Origin: Veillonella denticariosi JCM 15641
GTDB taxonomy: Bacteria; Bacillota; Negativicutes; Veillonellales; Veillonellaceae
Assembly: GCF_002959855.1 (NCBI RefSeq)
Contig: NZ_PPDB01000003.1
Location: forward strand, 186,001 to 250,000
Direction of reading: 5' to 3'
DNA: 64,000 nt
The notes below the pieces were generated by a model. It searched no databases, was not told the origin of the DNA, and saw nothing but the letters and a program-made list of their open reading frames with translations. Of the stretch, positions 38,531 through 48,360 are shown one piece after another. Position 1 is the first letter of the stretch; each line of letters begins with the position of its first letter. The position numbers were made by a program, and so were the translations under genes.

Positions 38531-39604
38531 TTATGATAACGACTCTATATATTCGATGGCATCTTTCAACATGTCTCTCGTAATTTCATACGGCGATATT
38601 ACTATATCGCGAACGGACACGGCCTTTTCAACAACCTGCGGAATATGTGATTCATCAAGATCCAGCTGTGAAAGCTTCGTCGGCCATCCGATAGCTTTAT
38701 AAACGGGCAACCATCGTTTCAATTCATCCAGCTGCTTATCCACCGCAAACAAGATCAAAAGGCCAAAGGCCACCATTTCTCCATGTAAATGATGTTTTTC
38801 CGTTCTTTCATTCGTAGCGCAGCCATAACAGATCGCATGAGCGATGTTGCTGTTATAGTCACCTGGCATACAGCCGGATACGATGCCCGTCGTGAAGATA
38901 ACGGTCATCACCATCATATCAAAGGCTTCACTGCGGCGATGCGCCTCATTGTCCTTATAAGCCTGTAATCCATGTTCCAAAATCGGTTCGCTACACATGG
39001 ACGAAAGTGTAAGCCCTAATTGCGTGTTATATACCTGCTCACGGTTTCGTGCCGACATAAGTGTTTCATAGTGCTTAGCGATGGTGTCCCCCATACCGGC
39101 CCAAAGATAACGGCTCGGTGCATTCACCAAAATATCCGCATCTATAAAACAATGCACAGGCGGATGATTCACAAAGGCTACGTCATCAAAGTTATGGTCT
39201 GCCGTATATACCGCAACAGCCTCCGACGTAGCCGCACAGGTAGCAGCGATGGTAGGAACCGTAAAGAACGGTTTATCATCAAGTTCAATTGCCACCAGCT
39301 TCACCGTATCGATAGCCTTACCGCCGCCGACAGCAAAGAGAAAATCCGCTGCTTTCACCGAAGGCATTTCGGAGATTTCCTTGCTTCTCTGAAACGTGCA
39401 TTCGCCGCCGAATAAAATGACATCAAGAATCTTGATTCCGGCAGTCTTAAAAGCCGACTCCAAATGCGGTAACGCTGCAGATAATGCCTTTTCACCGCCG
39501 ATAACCGCCACCGTGGATCCATAACGTTTTGTAAATTGAGAGATCAACGAAAATACTTCGTGACCGCCAAAACTGTAACTGGGTAAACAATGAGTACTAC
39601 GCAT
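38531..39604 (-). CDS. Iron-containing alcohol dehydrogenase, glycerol dehydrogenase-like
   Basis: A 357-residue NAD-dependent enzyme of the GldA branch: the nucleotide-binding GGGKAIDTVK replaces the GGGSxxD motif of true Fe-ADHs, and PTIAATCAATS and a C-terminal HGEMVAFG follow. Metal ligands are likely the Asp of GMGDTIAKHYE and His residues in the NIAHAICYG and HGEMV regions. The natural substrate is unknown: glycerol, a hydroxyketone or another polyol. It is a single gene. Confidence 0.8.
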   Translation of the reverse strand: MRSTHCLPSYSFGGHEVFSLISQFTKRYGSTVAVIGGEKALSAALPHLESAFKTAGIKILDVILFGGECTFQRSKEISEMPSVKAADFLFAVGGGKAIDTVKLVAIELDDKPFFTVPTIAATCAATSEAVAVYTADHNFDDVAFVNHPPVHCFIDADILVNAPSRYLWAGMGDTIAKHYETLMSARNREQVYNTQLGLTLSSMCSEPILEHGLQAYKDNEAHRRSEAFDMMVMTVIFTTGIVSGCMPGDYNSNIAHAICYGCATNERTEKHHLHGEMVAFGLLILFAVDKQLDELKRWLPVYKAIGWPTKLSQLDLDESHIPQVVEKAVSVRDIVISPYEITRDMLKDAIEYIESLS

Positions 39605-39644
39605 AATGTTCTCCTTTCAAATGTCTTTCTACAGATTAATTATA

Positions 39645-39684
39645 AAAATTCCTCTATCCGAAATCAATGGATAGAGGAATTTTA
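39645..39684 (-). terminator. Terminator of brnQ
   Basis: AAAATTCCTCTATCC and GGATAGAGGAATTTT form a perfect 15-bp stem with T residues on the minus-strand exit side. Confidence 0.9.
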
Positions 39685-39699
39685 TTTATCGCTATGAGA

Positions 39700-41037
39700 T
39701 TACGCTTTCACAGAATCACTCACTAAACCCTTGTGAATAAGACCTACGATAAAACCGAGAACTGCAAAGCTCACCCAGCCCATGCCGACCGATTGGAACG
39801 GAATATATTGAGTAAACAGATTTTCCAAGAAACCCGGTGCAATACCTGCCGTTTCGAGGCCGCTCATGAGGGCCGAAATCATGGTGAAAGCCATCGTCCA
39901 TGCATAGATACAACGACGGCCGCCGAATACATTATGACCAAGCGCCAGGAAGATAATTACTATCGTCAACGGATATAGCAGCATCAAAACCGGGATAGCC
40001 GCACTGATGATGGTTTTCAAACCGAACATACTGAACGCAAAGGCGGCTACGGAAAAGATAACTACATATAGTTTATAACTAATCTTCGGAGTCAGCTTGT
40101 GGAAATACGTTCCGCAGGACGTGATCAATCCGATGCTCGTGCTGAGGCACGCCAAAAGAACGATAATTGCCAATACGATTTCACCGAAATCTCCGAATAG
40201 ATACTGGGAGCTGACGGACAATACAGGGGCACCCGTATCGAACAGACCGAAGCGTTCCACGCTGGTAGCGCCGATATTGGCGATAAAGATGTATACCACG
40301 CCGAGTAATGCTACGGCAATAGCCCCTACTTCCATCACGGTTTTCGTAATGACGTCGCGAGAAGTAGCACCGCTGAGACGCACAAAGTCGATAACAAGAA
40401 TGGCGAACACCACCGATGCAAGAGCATCCATCGTGTTGTAACCGTCAAGGAAACCCTGCAATACCGCTGTCGGTGCATCACCATAAGCCGGTTGCGGCAC
40501 ACTATAGCCGCCAAGAGGCGTGATAAATGATTTTACAATCAGCAGCAAAATAACAAGAAGCAATGCAGGGGTCAAAATATTACCGATACGGTTAACCAAT
40601 TTTTGAGGACTGATGGACAACCATAAAGATAATCCAAAGAAAATAGCTAAAAAAATAGGCTCCATATTCATGTTCAAGCCTTCTGTAAAAGGCTTGATTG
40701 CAATTTCATAAGCAACCGTGCCCGTACGAGGTATAGCAAACATCGGTCCGATGCTCAAGTAAAGAGCAACCGTATATAGCAGTCCGTAAATCGGATGTAC
40801 ACGGCCCGCTAATTCCTCTACATCCTTGCAACCGGAGTAACCCATGGCCACAACACCTAGGAGCGGCAACCCTACACCGGTCAATACAAAGCCGAGCAAA
40901 GCCCAGCCTACATTATCACCGGCGTGCTGACCGAGCGCCGCCGGGAAAATCAAATTGCCTGCTCCGAAGAACAACGCAAATAACATCATGCCTATAGCCC
41001 AATACGCTCGGGTAGACAGATTACCTGTTCCATCCAT
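39700..41037 (-). CDS. brnQ: Branched-chain amino acid:cation symporter
   Basis: Imports leucine, isoleucine and valine with Na+ or H+. The 445-residue form starts at 41037 after AAAGGGGG; the first helix (MMLFALFFGAGNLIFPAAL) is typical of BrnQ, followed by about 11 more. A longer frame to 41136 has no support. A strong palindrome in the leader overlaps the ribosome site, suggesting control of translation or transcription. Confidence 0.94.
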   Translation of the reverse strand: MDGTGNLSTRAYWAIGMMLFALFFGAGNLIFPAALGQHAGDNVGWALLGFVLTGVGLPLLGVVAMGYSGCKDVEELAGRVHPIYGLLYTVALYLSIGPMFAIPRTGTVAYEIAIKPFTEGLNMNMEPIFLAIFFGLSLWLSISPQKLVNRIGNILTPALLLVILLLIVKSFITPLGGYSVPQPAYGDAPTAVLQGFLDGYNTMDALASVVFAILVIDFVRLSGATSRDVITKTVMEVGAIAVALLGVVYIFIANIGATSVERFGLFDTGAPVLSVSSQYLFGDFGEIVLAIIVLLACLSTSIGLITSCGTYFHKLTPKISYKLYVVIFSVAAFAFSMFGLKTIISAAIPVLMLLYPLTIVIIFLALGHNVFGGRRCIYAWTMAFTMISALMSGLETAGIAPGFLENLFTQYIPFQSVGMGWVSFAVLGFIVGLIHKGLVSDSVKA

Positions 41038-41047
41038 AAAAATTGTA

Positions 41048-41100
41048 CCCCCTTTAGGTTGTATATAATAATACTTTATATTATATACAATTAAAGGGGT
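41048..41100 (-). promoter_or_regulatory. Extended palindrome covering the brnQ ribosome site
   Basis: Perfect arms TTGTATATAATA (41059-41070) and TATTATATACAA (41079-41090) are extended by CCCCTTTA pairing with TAAAGGGG at the outside. In the mRNA the stem would hide the AAAGGGGG ribosome site. The inner TATAAT could instead be a -10 box within an operator. Both readings predict control of brnQ. Confidence 0.5.
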
Positions 41101-41136
41101 GATACACAATATAAAATCCAATATCCATGTACACAA

Positions 41137-43137
41137 CTATTTCTTGCGTATAAAAACCTGTACATCATAAAATGTGCTGCCCCAGCCTTCATCAGTCGGA
41201 CGATCGGCAGTCAATACATTAATACCGGACTCAGGGTCGCTACATTGAGATTGCCACCACACGCCGAGGGTCACCAACGTACCGCGTTGCACATCTTCAT
41301 CGCAATAAGCTTTAATCTTGACGGAGCCGCGCTGATTATAAATTTCCACCTCATCGCCGTCATCGATACCATAGTCCGTTGCATCATCAGGATGAATCCG
41401 CAACTTCATCAACTCCTGATCATCAAATTCAAGCTCGCAGAAGCTGGAGTCAAGAATTCGTATATCATTGCCGATAATGAGCCAGAACGGTGCATCATCA
41501 CCATATGGGGGCTTATATCGGATTAGAGGCTCCATATCATTCGGATTGTATAATTCAATTTTACCTGACGGCGTTTTAAAATCGAGCTTATAATTATCGG
41601 GCACCGTCATTTCTACGGGCTCCCCGTCAAGAATACGATTCTGATCTTTCACCGATACGCGGTCCGACGTCCGCACGATGCGCTCAATCAGTTCCCGTTC
41701 CGTGAAAGCAAAAAAATCATCATCTAATCCCATACGACGGGCCAGTTCCGAGATGACCTGCCAATTGGAGCGGGACTCGCCGACCGGATCAATCGCTTTA
41801 TAGCCGGTACCGATTGTGTAATGTCCGTACGAATTATAAATATCATTGTGTTCAACCGATGACGTGGCCGGCAAAATAACATCAGCGTATTTACAGGTAT
41901 CCGTAAAGAACCGCTCATGAACGACAGTAAACAAATCATCCCGCATGAGCCCTCGACGCACTACATTCTGATCCGGCAATGTAATAGCCGGATTTGACGA
42001 AAATATATAAAGGCTGTGTACCGGTGTTCCTTCCGGTTCCGTCAACATTGAACCAAGTTTGATCATCGGCATGAGCCGTTTCGACGGAGCATTAACTTGC
42101 GGTTGCTGCATTACCTGTTTTCCCACAAACTTACTGCCGCTGGCACTGGATAGAAGACCACCTCCTAAATGTTGCCACGCTCCAACAACAGCCGGCAGTG
42201 CATTAATAATCCGGCAGGTCATACAGCCATTCCCGTATCTCGACAATCCGCTGCCGAGACGAATAAACGGCGCCCGCGCCTTAGCATACGCATGCGCCAA
42301 CTCCGTCATTCTCTCTACGGATACACCGCAGATTTCAGAGGCCCTTTCAGGGGTGAAATCTTTCAATACCTTATCGACCAGATCCGGATATCCCTGTACA
42401 TATCGCTCAATAAATGTCGTATCATCAAGCCCATCGCGATGAATGATGTGCATCATGCCCAATGCCAGTGCCCCGTCCGTGCCCGGCTTCACATATACAC
42501 ATTCATGAGCCTGACTGAAGGTATATGTCTTATGCGTATCAATAATCCATACACGAGCACCGTTCTTCTTCGCCACGTTCACATCGTGCAGAATATGAAC
42601 GTCCGTAGCCGACGCATTAATGCCCCACAATATAATAAGATCACTATGTTGTGCCTCTTGAGGTTTGATCGCTAATGTATCACCATAAACGGAACGGAAT
42701 CCGGCCTGCTTTGCGGGTGAACAGATGCCTCTGTCCTGGTCCGTGGCACCGATTCGACGGAAAAAATAATCTGCCGCAGCACTTTGAACAATCCCCATTG
42801 TACCCGCATAGGAATATCGCAATATGCTTTCACTGCCGTAAGTCTCAATAGTCTGTTCAAAATTATCCGCAATCATGGATAAGGCCTCATCCCAGGATAT
42901 GCGTACATATTGATCCTCACCGATTCCCTTCTTCCCGATGCGTTTCATTGGATATCGAAGGCGTAACGGCGAATGAATCGTCCGCTCGTAATGAATCATC
43001 TTCGGACACAAGGTGCCTCTTGTAAAAGCATGATCCTTATCACCTCGCACGGATATCACCTTATCTTCTTCCACAGACAAGATAAGGCCACATGCATCGG
43101 GGCAGTCATAAGGGCATACGGATTTATATTCTTTCAT
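41137..43137 (-). CDS. Molybdopterin oxidoreductase (DMSO reductase family)
   Basis: A 666-residue catalytic subunit from the ATG at 43137 (GAGGTG upstream; nine bases inside the longest frame). The N-terminus has the [4Fe-4S] ligands VCPYDCPDACG and GTLCPK. The molybdopterin domain follows, with a C-terminal dinucleotide-binding domain. There is no Tat signal, so it is cytoplasmic. No iron-sulfur or membrane subunit is adjacent. The substrate is unknown: this short family lacks diagnostic neighbours here. The active-site ligand may be the Cys of RGICSPAKQAG. Confidence 0.85.
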   Translation of the reverse strand: MKEYKSVCPYDCPDACGLILSVEEDKVISVRGDKDHAFTRGTLCPKMIHYERTIHSPLRLRYPMKRIGKKGIGEDQYVRISWDEALSMIADNFEQTIETYGSESILRYSYAGTMGIVQSAAADYFFRRIGATDQDRGICSPAKQAGFRSVYGDTLAIKPQEAQHSDLIILWGINASATDVHILHDVNVAKKNGARVWIIDTHKTYTFSQAHECVYVKPGTDGALALGMMHIIHRDGLDDTTFIERYVQGYPDLVDKVLKDFTPERASEICGVSVERMTELAHAYAKARAPFIRLGSGLSRYGNGCMTCRIINALPAVVGAWQHLGGGLLSSASGSKFVGKQVMQQPQVNAPSKRLMPMIKLGSMLTEPEGTPVHSLYIFSSNPAITLPDQNVVRRGLMRDDLFTVVHERFFTDTCKYADVILPATSSVEHNDIYNSYGHYTIGTGYKAIDPVGESRSNWQVISELARRMGLDDDFFAFTERELIERIVRTSDRVSVKDQNRILDGEPVEMTVPDNYKLDFKTPSGKIELYNPNDMEPLIRYKPPYGDDAPFWLIIGNDIRILDSSFCELEFDDQELMKLRIHPDDATDYGIDDGDEVEIYNQRGSVKIKAYCDEDVQRGTLVTLGVWWQSQCSDPESGINVLTADRPTDEGWGSTFYDVQVFIRKK

Positions 43138-43146
43138 AATAAGCAC

Positions 43147-43717
43147 CTCACTTATAAATTGTACAAACTATAGGATGTATATTTATATTATAATATAGGA
43201 TTAATATAATAGGTGTAATCTTTGATACAATCCGATTTCTTTCGAAATATACATCACGCACCATAATGTATATCAATGCATTCAGTTATCACATTATATA
43301 TATCACCTTATCACTAAATGTGATATCCAAATTTGAACAATTCAATATTTATCGATATCTATCCATTATCATTCTTTCTATAATATTGAACAGATATAGT
43401 AATAATGCCTATAAAAATTCTGTAATTTTATGAAAAACACGTCCATTGATGACTAAAAGTAATACCTATATGATTTTAGGTATAATCGGACATTATAAGA
43501 ATGAATTACAGATTTTGTGATGAAAATCACCGTAGCTTATGCGTATTTAGTAATGTTATTCACTATGTAAAACTATTCAACATCACTTGTATCTGTGCTA
43601 TACTGACAGTGTCATTTGAGAGGATATAGAGCTCACCGGACATCATGTAATGTTCATGGTTGTCGCGAAGCGGAGTTGGCTATATCAGGTACATTTTTCT
43701 GAAAAGAGGTTTTAACA
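43147..43717 (+). promoter_or_regulatory. Long upstream region of the malate/lactate dehydrogenase gene
   Basis: A 571-base AT-rich stretch without a gene. A candidate plus-strand promoter reads TTCAAC (43576-43581), 17 bases, TATACT (43599-43604). The leader that follows can fold: GATATAG near 43624 pairs with CTATATC near 43682, enclosing smaller stems. A strong AAAGAGG ribosome site precedes the start. The left part presumably holds the promoter of the molybdopterin gene. Confidence 0.45.
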
Positions 43718-44857
43718 ATGGCAGACGCAAAAAACACTGTGTTATTCCCTTATGAAACACTAAAAAAATTAAGCATGGACGCTTTCCAAAAATTCGGTTT
43801 CACTGAGAAAGAAGCGGACATCATCCAAGATGTACTTTTAACTTCCGACTTGTTCGGTATTCAAAGCCATGGTATGCAACGTATGGTTCGTTACCACAAA
43901 GGTATCACTAACGGTTTGATCAAAATCGACGCTAAACCAGAAGTTGTAAAAGAAACTCCAATCTCCGCAGTTATCGACGGTCATGACGGCATGGGTCAAT
44001 TATTGGGCCACAAAGCTATGGAAATGGCTATCGAAAAAGCTAAAAAATCCGGTGTCGGTATCGTATCCGTACGTAACTCCAACCACTACGGTATTGCCGG
44101 CTACTATGCTAAAATGGCATCCGACCAAGGCTTAATCGGTTTCTCCTGTACAAACTCCGAAGCAATCATGGTTCCTGTATATGCTCGTAAAGCTATGCTC
44201 GGTTCCAACCCTATCGCTTGGACTGTACCGGCTGATCCTGTTGACTTCTTCTTCGACTGCTCCACTACTGTTGTAACTCGCGGTAAACTCGAAATGTACA
44301 ACAAAATGGGCAAAGCTACTCCAGACGGCTGGGCTGTTAATAAAGACGGCGTTCCTTCCACTGATGCAGCTGAAGTATTGGGCAACATCTCCCGTCATGA
44401 AGGTGGCGGTATCCTTCCTCTAGGCGGTGCTACTGAAGTTCTTGGCGGCCACAAAGGTTATGGTAACGGCATGATTGCTGAATTATTCTCCTCCATCTTG
44501 TCCCAAGGCGGCACTTCCAACAAATGTATGGTTGGCGGTAAATCCAATATCTGCCACGGCTTCATGGCTATCAACCCTGAATTCTTCGGCGATCCAGCTG
44601 AAATCAAAAAACACTTCTCTCAATTCTTACAAGAATTACGTGAAGCACCTAAAGCTCAAGGTCAAGATCGTATCTACACTCATGGTGAAAAAGAACACGA
44701 ATCCGTTGCTAAAGTTAAAGCAGAAGGTATCCCTGTTCTTAACGGTACAATGCTTGAAGTTCAAGACCTTTGCAACGAATTAGGTCTTGATTTCAAATCC
44801 TACTTTGGCGATTATGTACCAGAAGCTCCTGCTACAATGTTCAAAGGTAACTACTAA
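43718..44857 (+). CDS. Malate/L-lactate dehydrogenase, type 2 family
   Basis: A 379-residue NAD(P)-dependent dehydrogenase of the LDH2/MDHG2 family (YbiC/ComC-like), with SDLFGIQSHGMQRM, the nucleotide-site SVRNSNHYGIAGYY and GGHKGYGNGMI. Codon use is strongly biased, suggesting high expression. With the lactate permease gene next on the same strand, oxidation of lactate to pyruvate is the likely job. Malate dehydrogenase activity, also needed in the propionate pathway of Veillonella, is the alternative. Confidence 0.85.
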   Translation: MADAKNTVLFPYETLKKLSMDAFQKFGFTEKEADIIQDVLLTSDLFGIQSHGMQRMVRYHKGITNGLIKIDAKPEVVKETPISAVIDGHDGMGQLLGHKAMEMAIEKAKKSGVGIVSVRNSNHYGIAGYYAKMASDQGLIGFSCTNSEAIMVPVYARKAMLGSNPIAWTVPADPVDFFFDCSTTVVTRGKLEMYNKMGKATPDGWAVNKDGVPSTDAAEVLGNISRHEGGGILPLGGATEVLGGHKGYGNGMIAELFSSILSQGGTSNKCMVGGKSNICHGFMAINPEFFGDPAEIKKHFSQFLQELREAPKAQGQDRIYTHGEKEHESVAKVKAEGIPVLNGTMLEVQDLCNELGLDFKSYFGDYVPEAPATMFKGNY

Positions 44858-44906
44858 TATCTTAAGTTAGTATTGGCCCTGACACGGACATGTAGTTAGT
44901 ACAGAA

Positions 44907-44936
44907 AGGGGACATAAACACTGTTTATGTCCCCTC
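44907..44936 (+). terminator. Terminator after the dehydrogenase gene
   Basis: AGGGGACATAAACA (44907-44920) and its full complement (44922-44935) form a perfect 14-bp stem followed by a T-rich tract. The permease gene therefore probably has its own promoter in the next 220 bases. Confidence 0.85.
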
Positions 44937-45157
44937 TCTTATGTTTTAACCTCTCACAACGATGAGGTTAAAAATTTTTAGAGATTATATCACTTTTTGC
45001 GATAAGTATATCTATTAATATGTTGTAACTTCTTATTTTTGCTGAACTTTTACAAAATTATATAATAGCATTTTACTCATCAAATAATTTGATTAACACT
45101 ACATCGTCCTGTTAAGCATATAAAAATTTTTATTTTATTGAAAGGATGATTTTAGAA

Positions 45158-46795
45158 ATGAGTGCTATCACCGTTTTATTAGCGTTAGCGCCTATCATTT
45201 GGTTAATCGTAGCATTATCCATCTTGAAATTACCGGCATGGCAAGCAACCACTGTTGCCGCAATCGGTTCTTTTGTTATCGCCATTACAGCATTCCAAGC
45301 TGATCCATTCCACATGGCGACAGGCGCCCTAGAAGGTGCCGCATTGGCCCTTTGGCCAATCCTATTAGTTATTACAGCTGCTATCTTTGTTTATAACTTG
45401 GTAGTATACACAAAAGCCATGGAAACAATTAAAACCATGCTTTCTTCTGTAACATCTGATACTCGTGTACTTGCATTATTATTAGCATGGGGCTTCGGTG
45501 CTTTCATGGAAGGTATGGCGGGCTTCGGTACTGCCGTTGCAATCCCTGCAGCTATGATGGTTGCCGTAGGTTTTGACCCGCTAAAATCTATCATTGCATG
45601 TCTCGTTGCAAACTCCGTACCGACTACATTCGGTTCCATCGGGATTCCGACAACTACATTGGCATCTTTGACCAACCTTGATCCAAGTCATTTGGGTACA
45701 TTCATTTCTGTACAATTATTTTTACTCAACTTGATTGCGCCATTCTTTGTTGTTATGATCATCGGTGGCGGTATCAAAGCATTGAAAGGCGTATTCCTCG
45801 TTACCTTGCTTTCCGGTTTAGCATTAGCGGTTCCTGAAACAGTAATCAATGCCGTAATGGGTCCTGAATTGTCCGTAATCTCCGCCTCCATCGTAATCAT
45901 GGCGGTTATTATTATCTGTGCAAAAATCATGCCTCCTAATGACCCTGAATACGCAGTTAAACAGACAGGAGAAACTCCTAAGGTTTCCGGTGGTGAAGGC
46001 CTTGTAGCAGCTATGCCGTTCATTTTAATCTTCGTATTATTGTTATTAACTTCTAAATTATTCCCTGCAATCAACGGACCTTTAGCATCTATTAAAACTT
46101 CTGTACCAATCTACACAGGTCAAGGTGCTAAACCTTATACATTCGTATGGATTGCAACTCCGGGTATCATGATTTTCATCGCCGGTATTGTTGGCGGTTT
46201 CATCCAAAAAGCGAAAGCCGGTGAAATCTTCGGTACATTGGGTAGCACTGTTAAGAATCTGAAATTCACATACCTTACTATCATCACGGTTGTTATGACA
46301 GCTAAATTGATGACGTATTCCGGTATGACTGCAGATATCGCAAAAGCAATGGTTGCAGGTACAGGTTCCCTGTATCCTCTATTCGCTCCTATCGTAGGTG
46401 CATTGGGTGCGTTCTTAACGGGTTCCGGTACAAACTCCAACGTATTGTTCGGACCACTTCAAATCGCTGCGGCTCAAGGCTTGAATCCTACGAACTTCGA
46501 AGACCTAGGCTTCTGGTTGGCAGCTGTTAACTCCGGTGCAGCCGGTATCGGTAAAATGTTGTCTCCACAATCCATCGCCATTTCCATCGGTGCCGTAGGT
46601 CCTGCTTTGAAAGCATACCTAGAAAGCCACAAGGACATCAGTGCTGAAGAAGCTCATAAATTAGAAAACGAAGTACAAGCGAATGTTATCATGAACAGCG
46701 CGTTCAAATACTTCATTATCTTTATCATTATGCATGGTTGTATCTCCTACTTCGGGCAACATTTCATCCATGAAATTCATCATATGTTCTTCTAA
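45158..46795 (+). CDS. lctP: L-lactate permease
   Basis: Imports lactate with H+. It is a LctP-family membrane protein of about 545 residues and some 13 helices; the motif GFGAFMEGMAGFGTAVAIPA is diagnostic. The start at 45158 has AAAGGATG upstream at a good distance; an ATG at 45146 overlaps that site. Together with the preceding dehydrogenase gene it forms the lactate uptake and oxidation pair, central to this kind of organism. Confidence 0.95.
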   Translation: MSAITVLLALAPIIWLIVALSILKLPAWQATTVAAIGSFVIAITAFQADPFHMATGALEGAALALWPILLVITAAIFVYNLVVYTKAMETIKTMLSSVTSDTRVLALLLAWGFGAFMEGMAGFGTAVAIPAAMMVAVGFDPLKSIIACLVANSVPTTFGSIGIPTTTLASLTNLDPSHLGTFISVQLFLLNLIAPFFVVMIIGGGIKALKGVFLVTLLSGLALAVPETVINAVMGPELSVISASIVIMAVIIICAKIMPPNDPEYAVKQTGETPKVSGGEGLVAAMPFILIFVLLLLTSKLFPAINGPLASIKTSVPIYTGQGAKPYTFVWIATPGIMIFIAGIVGGFIQKAKAGEIFGTLGSTVKNLKFTYLTIITVVMTAKLMTYSGMTADIAKAMVAGTGSLYPLFAPIVGALGAFLTGSGTNSNVLFGPLQIAAAQGLNPTNFEDLGFWLAAVNSGAAGIGKMLSPQSIAISIGAVGPALKAYLESHKDISAEEAHKLENEVQANVIMNSAFKYFIIFIIMHGCISYFGQHFIHEIHHMFF

Positions 46796-46814
46796 ACATA
46801 TAAACTAAAAGCAA

Positions 46815-46849
46815 AAAGGAACGGCTCGCAGGAGCTGTTCCTTTTTTTG
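46815..46849 (+). terminator. Terminator of lctP
   Basis: AGGAAC(G)GCTC and GAGC(T)GTTCCT pair around GCAG and are followed by seven T. Confidence 0.92.
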
Positions 46850-46889
46850 CTCAATCATGATAAAATATTTAAGTCAAAACATTACATGC

Positions 46890-46921
46890 AGTCTGCGAAG
46901 TGCGATTCGCAGGCTTTTATT
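46890..46921 (+). promoter_or_regulatory. Terminator-like hairpin in the leader of the drug-exporter gene
   Basis: AGTCTGCGAA (46890-46899) and TTCGCAGGCT (46906-46915) form a stem with a T-rich tail (TTTTATTTTTTC) ending about 25 bases before the exporter start codon. A second terminator so soon after that of lctP suggests an attenuator: a promoter between the two would make a leader ending here unless antitermination occurs. Confidence 0.5.
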
Positions 46922-46947
46922 TTTTCATTTTTATATAGGAGAACACT

Positions 46948-48135
46948 ATGACTCAGCAAACCTCTACCAAGGTCTCCTTTATCCTGGTAGTCTTCCTCGG
47001 TCTATTAACAGCCATTACACCGTTGGCGACCGACATGTACCTGCCATCCTTACCGATTATGCCCGGCGAACTCAATACATCCGCCTCAAATATTCAGATG
47101 ACCATCGGTATCATGACCTTCGGTATCGCCTTAGGGCAACTCTTCGGGGGTCCTATCAGCGATACGCTTGGTCGTAAGACACCACTTATTATCGGAAATC
47201 TGTTATGCGTTATTTCCAGCGTTATCTGCGCCTACGCGCCGAACATTGAAATACTGTTACTAGGGCGCTTTCTACAAGGTCTAACAGGCTCTGTAGGTGT
47301 CGTTATCGCCAAAGCCATCGCCCGCGACTTTGCATCGGGACAAAAACTGACAAAACTCTTTGCCTTGCTCATGATGGTCAACGGATTAGCCCCTGTATTG
47401 GCTCCGCTCATCGGCGGACAACTGCTGCTATTCACCACATGGCGCATGATTTTTGTCATTTTAGCGATATTCTCCCTTATCTTATTGATAGGGTCTCTCT
47501 TATTTCGTGAAAGCTTACCGAAGAATCAACGTGTTACCGGAGGTGTGAGCACAGCCTTAGCAAATTATATCAAACTCATTAAAGACAAAGCCTTTCTGGG
47601 CCAGACTCTAATTCAGTTCTTTGCATTCGGTGCCTTCTTTTCCTATATTTCCGGTTCATCCTTTGTATATCAAAATATATTCCATCTGTCGGCCCAAGAA
47701 TTCAGTTACCTCTTCGGCATCAACAGCTGCGGTATCATCTTAGCCAGTTTCATCAGTTCCAAAGCAAGCAACATCATAACGGCTCGTCAGCTTTTATCTT
47801 TCAGCCTTTGGCAACTCACCATCGGCTCCGCATTATTTTTAGCAACTATGCTCCTTGAGTGGCCGCTCATTCCTGTAACAATTATCTTATTCTTTACAGT
47901 ATGTACGGTCTCCCTATTCGGCTCCGCATCATTTTCCATGGCGATGACAAAATACGGAAAACTCGCCGGTAGCGCATCCGCTGTACTCGGCTTCGCAAGT
48001 ATGTTCTCGGCAGGGCTCGTATCTCCACTCGTGGGGATTGGCGGAGAACATACAGGCGTGCCCATGGGGGTAACAATGCTAGTATGTGCAGCGCTTTCCT
48101 TATTGTGCCTATATGAATTAGTAGAAAAAGAATAA
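46948..48135 (+). CDS. Bcr/CflA-family multidrug efflux MFS transporter
   Basis: A 395-residue, 12-helix proton-driven exporter. The N-terminus ITPLATDMYLPSLPIMPGEL and the loop GGPISDTLGRKTPLI are typical of the bicyclomycin/chloramphenicol resistance group (DHA1). A TAGGAG site precedes the ATG. It is a single gene. The true substrate cannot be read from sequence. Confidence 0.9.
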   Translation: MTQQTSTKVSFILVVFLGLLTAITPLATDMYLPSLPIMPGELNTSASNIQMTIGIMTFGIALGQLFGGPISDTLGRKTPLIIGNLLCVISSVICAYAPNIEILLLGRFLQGLTGSVGVVIAKAIARDFASGQKLTKLFALLMMVNGLAPVLAPLIGGQLLLFTTWRMIFVILAIFSLILLIGSLLFRESLPKNQRVTGGVSTALANYIKLIKDKAFLGQTLIQFFAFGAFFSYISGSSFVYQNIFHLSAQEFSYLFGINSCGIILASFISSKASNIITARQLLSFSLWQLTIGSALFLATMLLEWPLIPVTIILFFTVCTVSLFGSASFSMAMTKYGKLAGSASAVLGFASMFSAGLVSPLVGIGGEHTGVPMGVTMLVCAALSLLCLYELVEKE

Positions 48136-48360
48136 TCTCTTTTATACATTTATGTGAGCCCCACAATGGGGCCCGACTATAGCAGAATACTATTAGTATA
48201 TAACTATGGAGGCATCCCATTGAGGGGCTATACAGTTAAATTAAAATCGGCTAATTTTTTTACAAATAGACTAAGCACCATAACGGAAAGCGCATGCTCA
48301 ACTGATTGTAGGGAAAAGGGGCTGTTTTGTTACAGCCCCCTCCCTCTACCATCTGCACTA

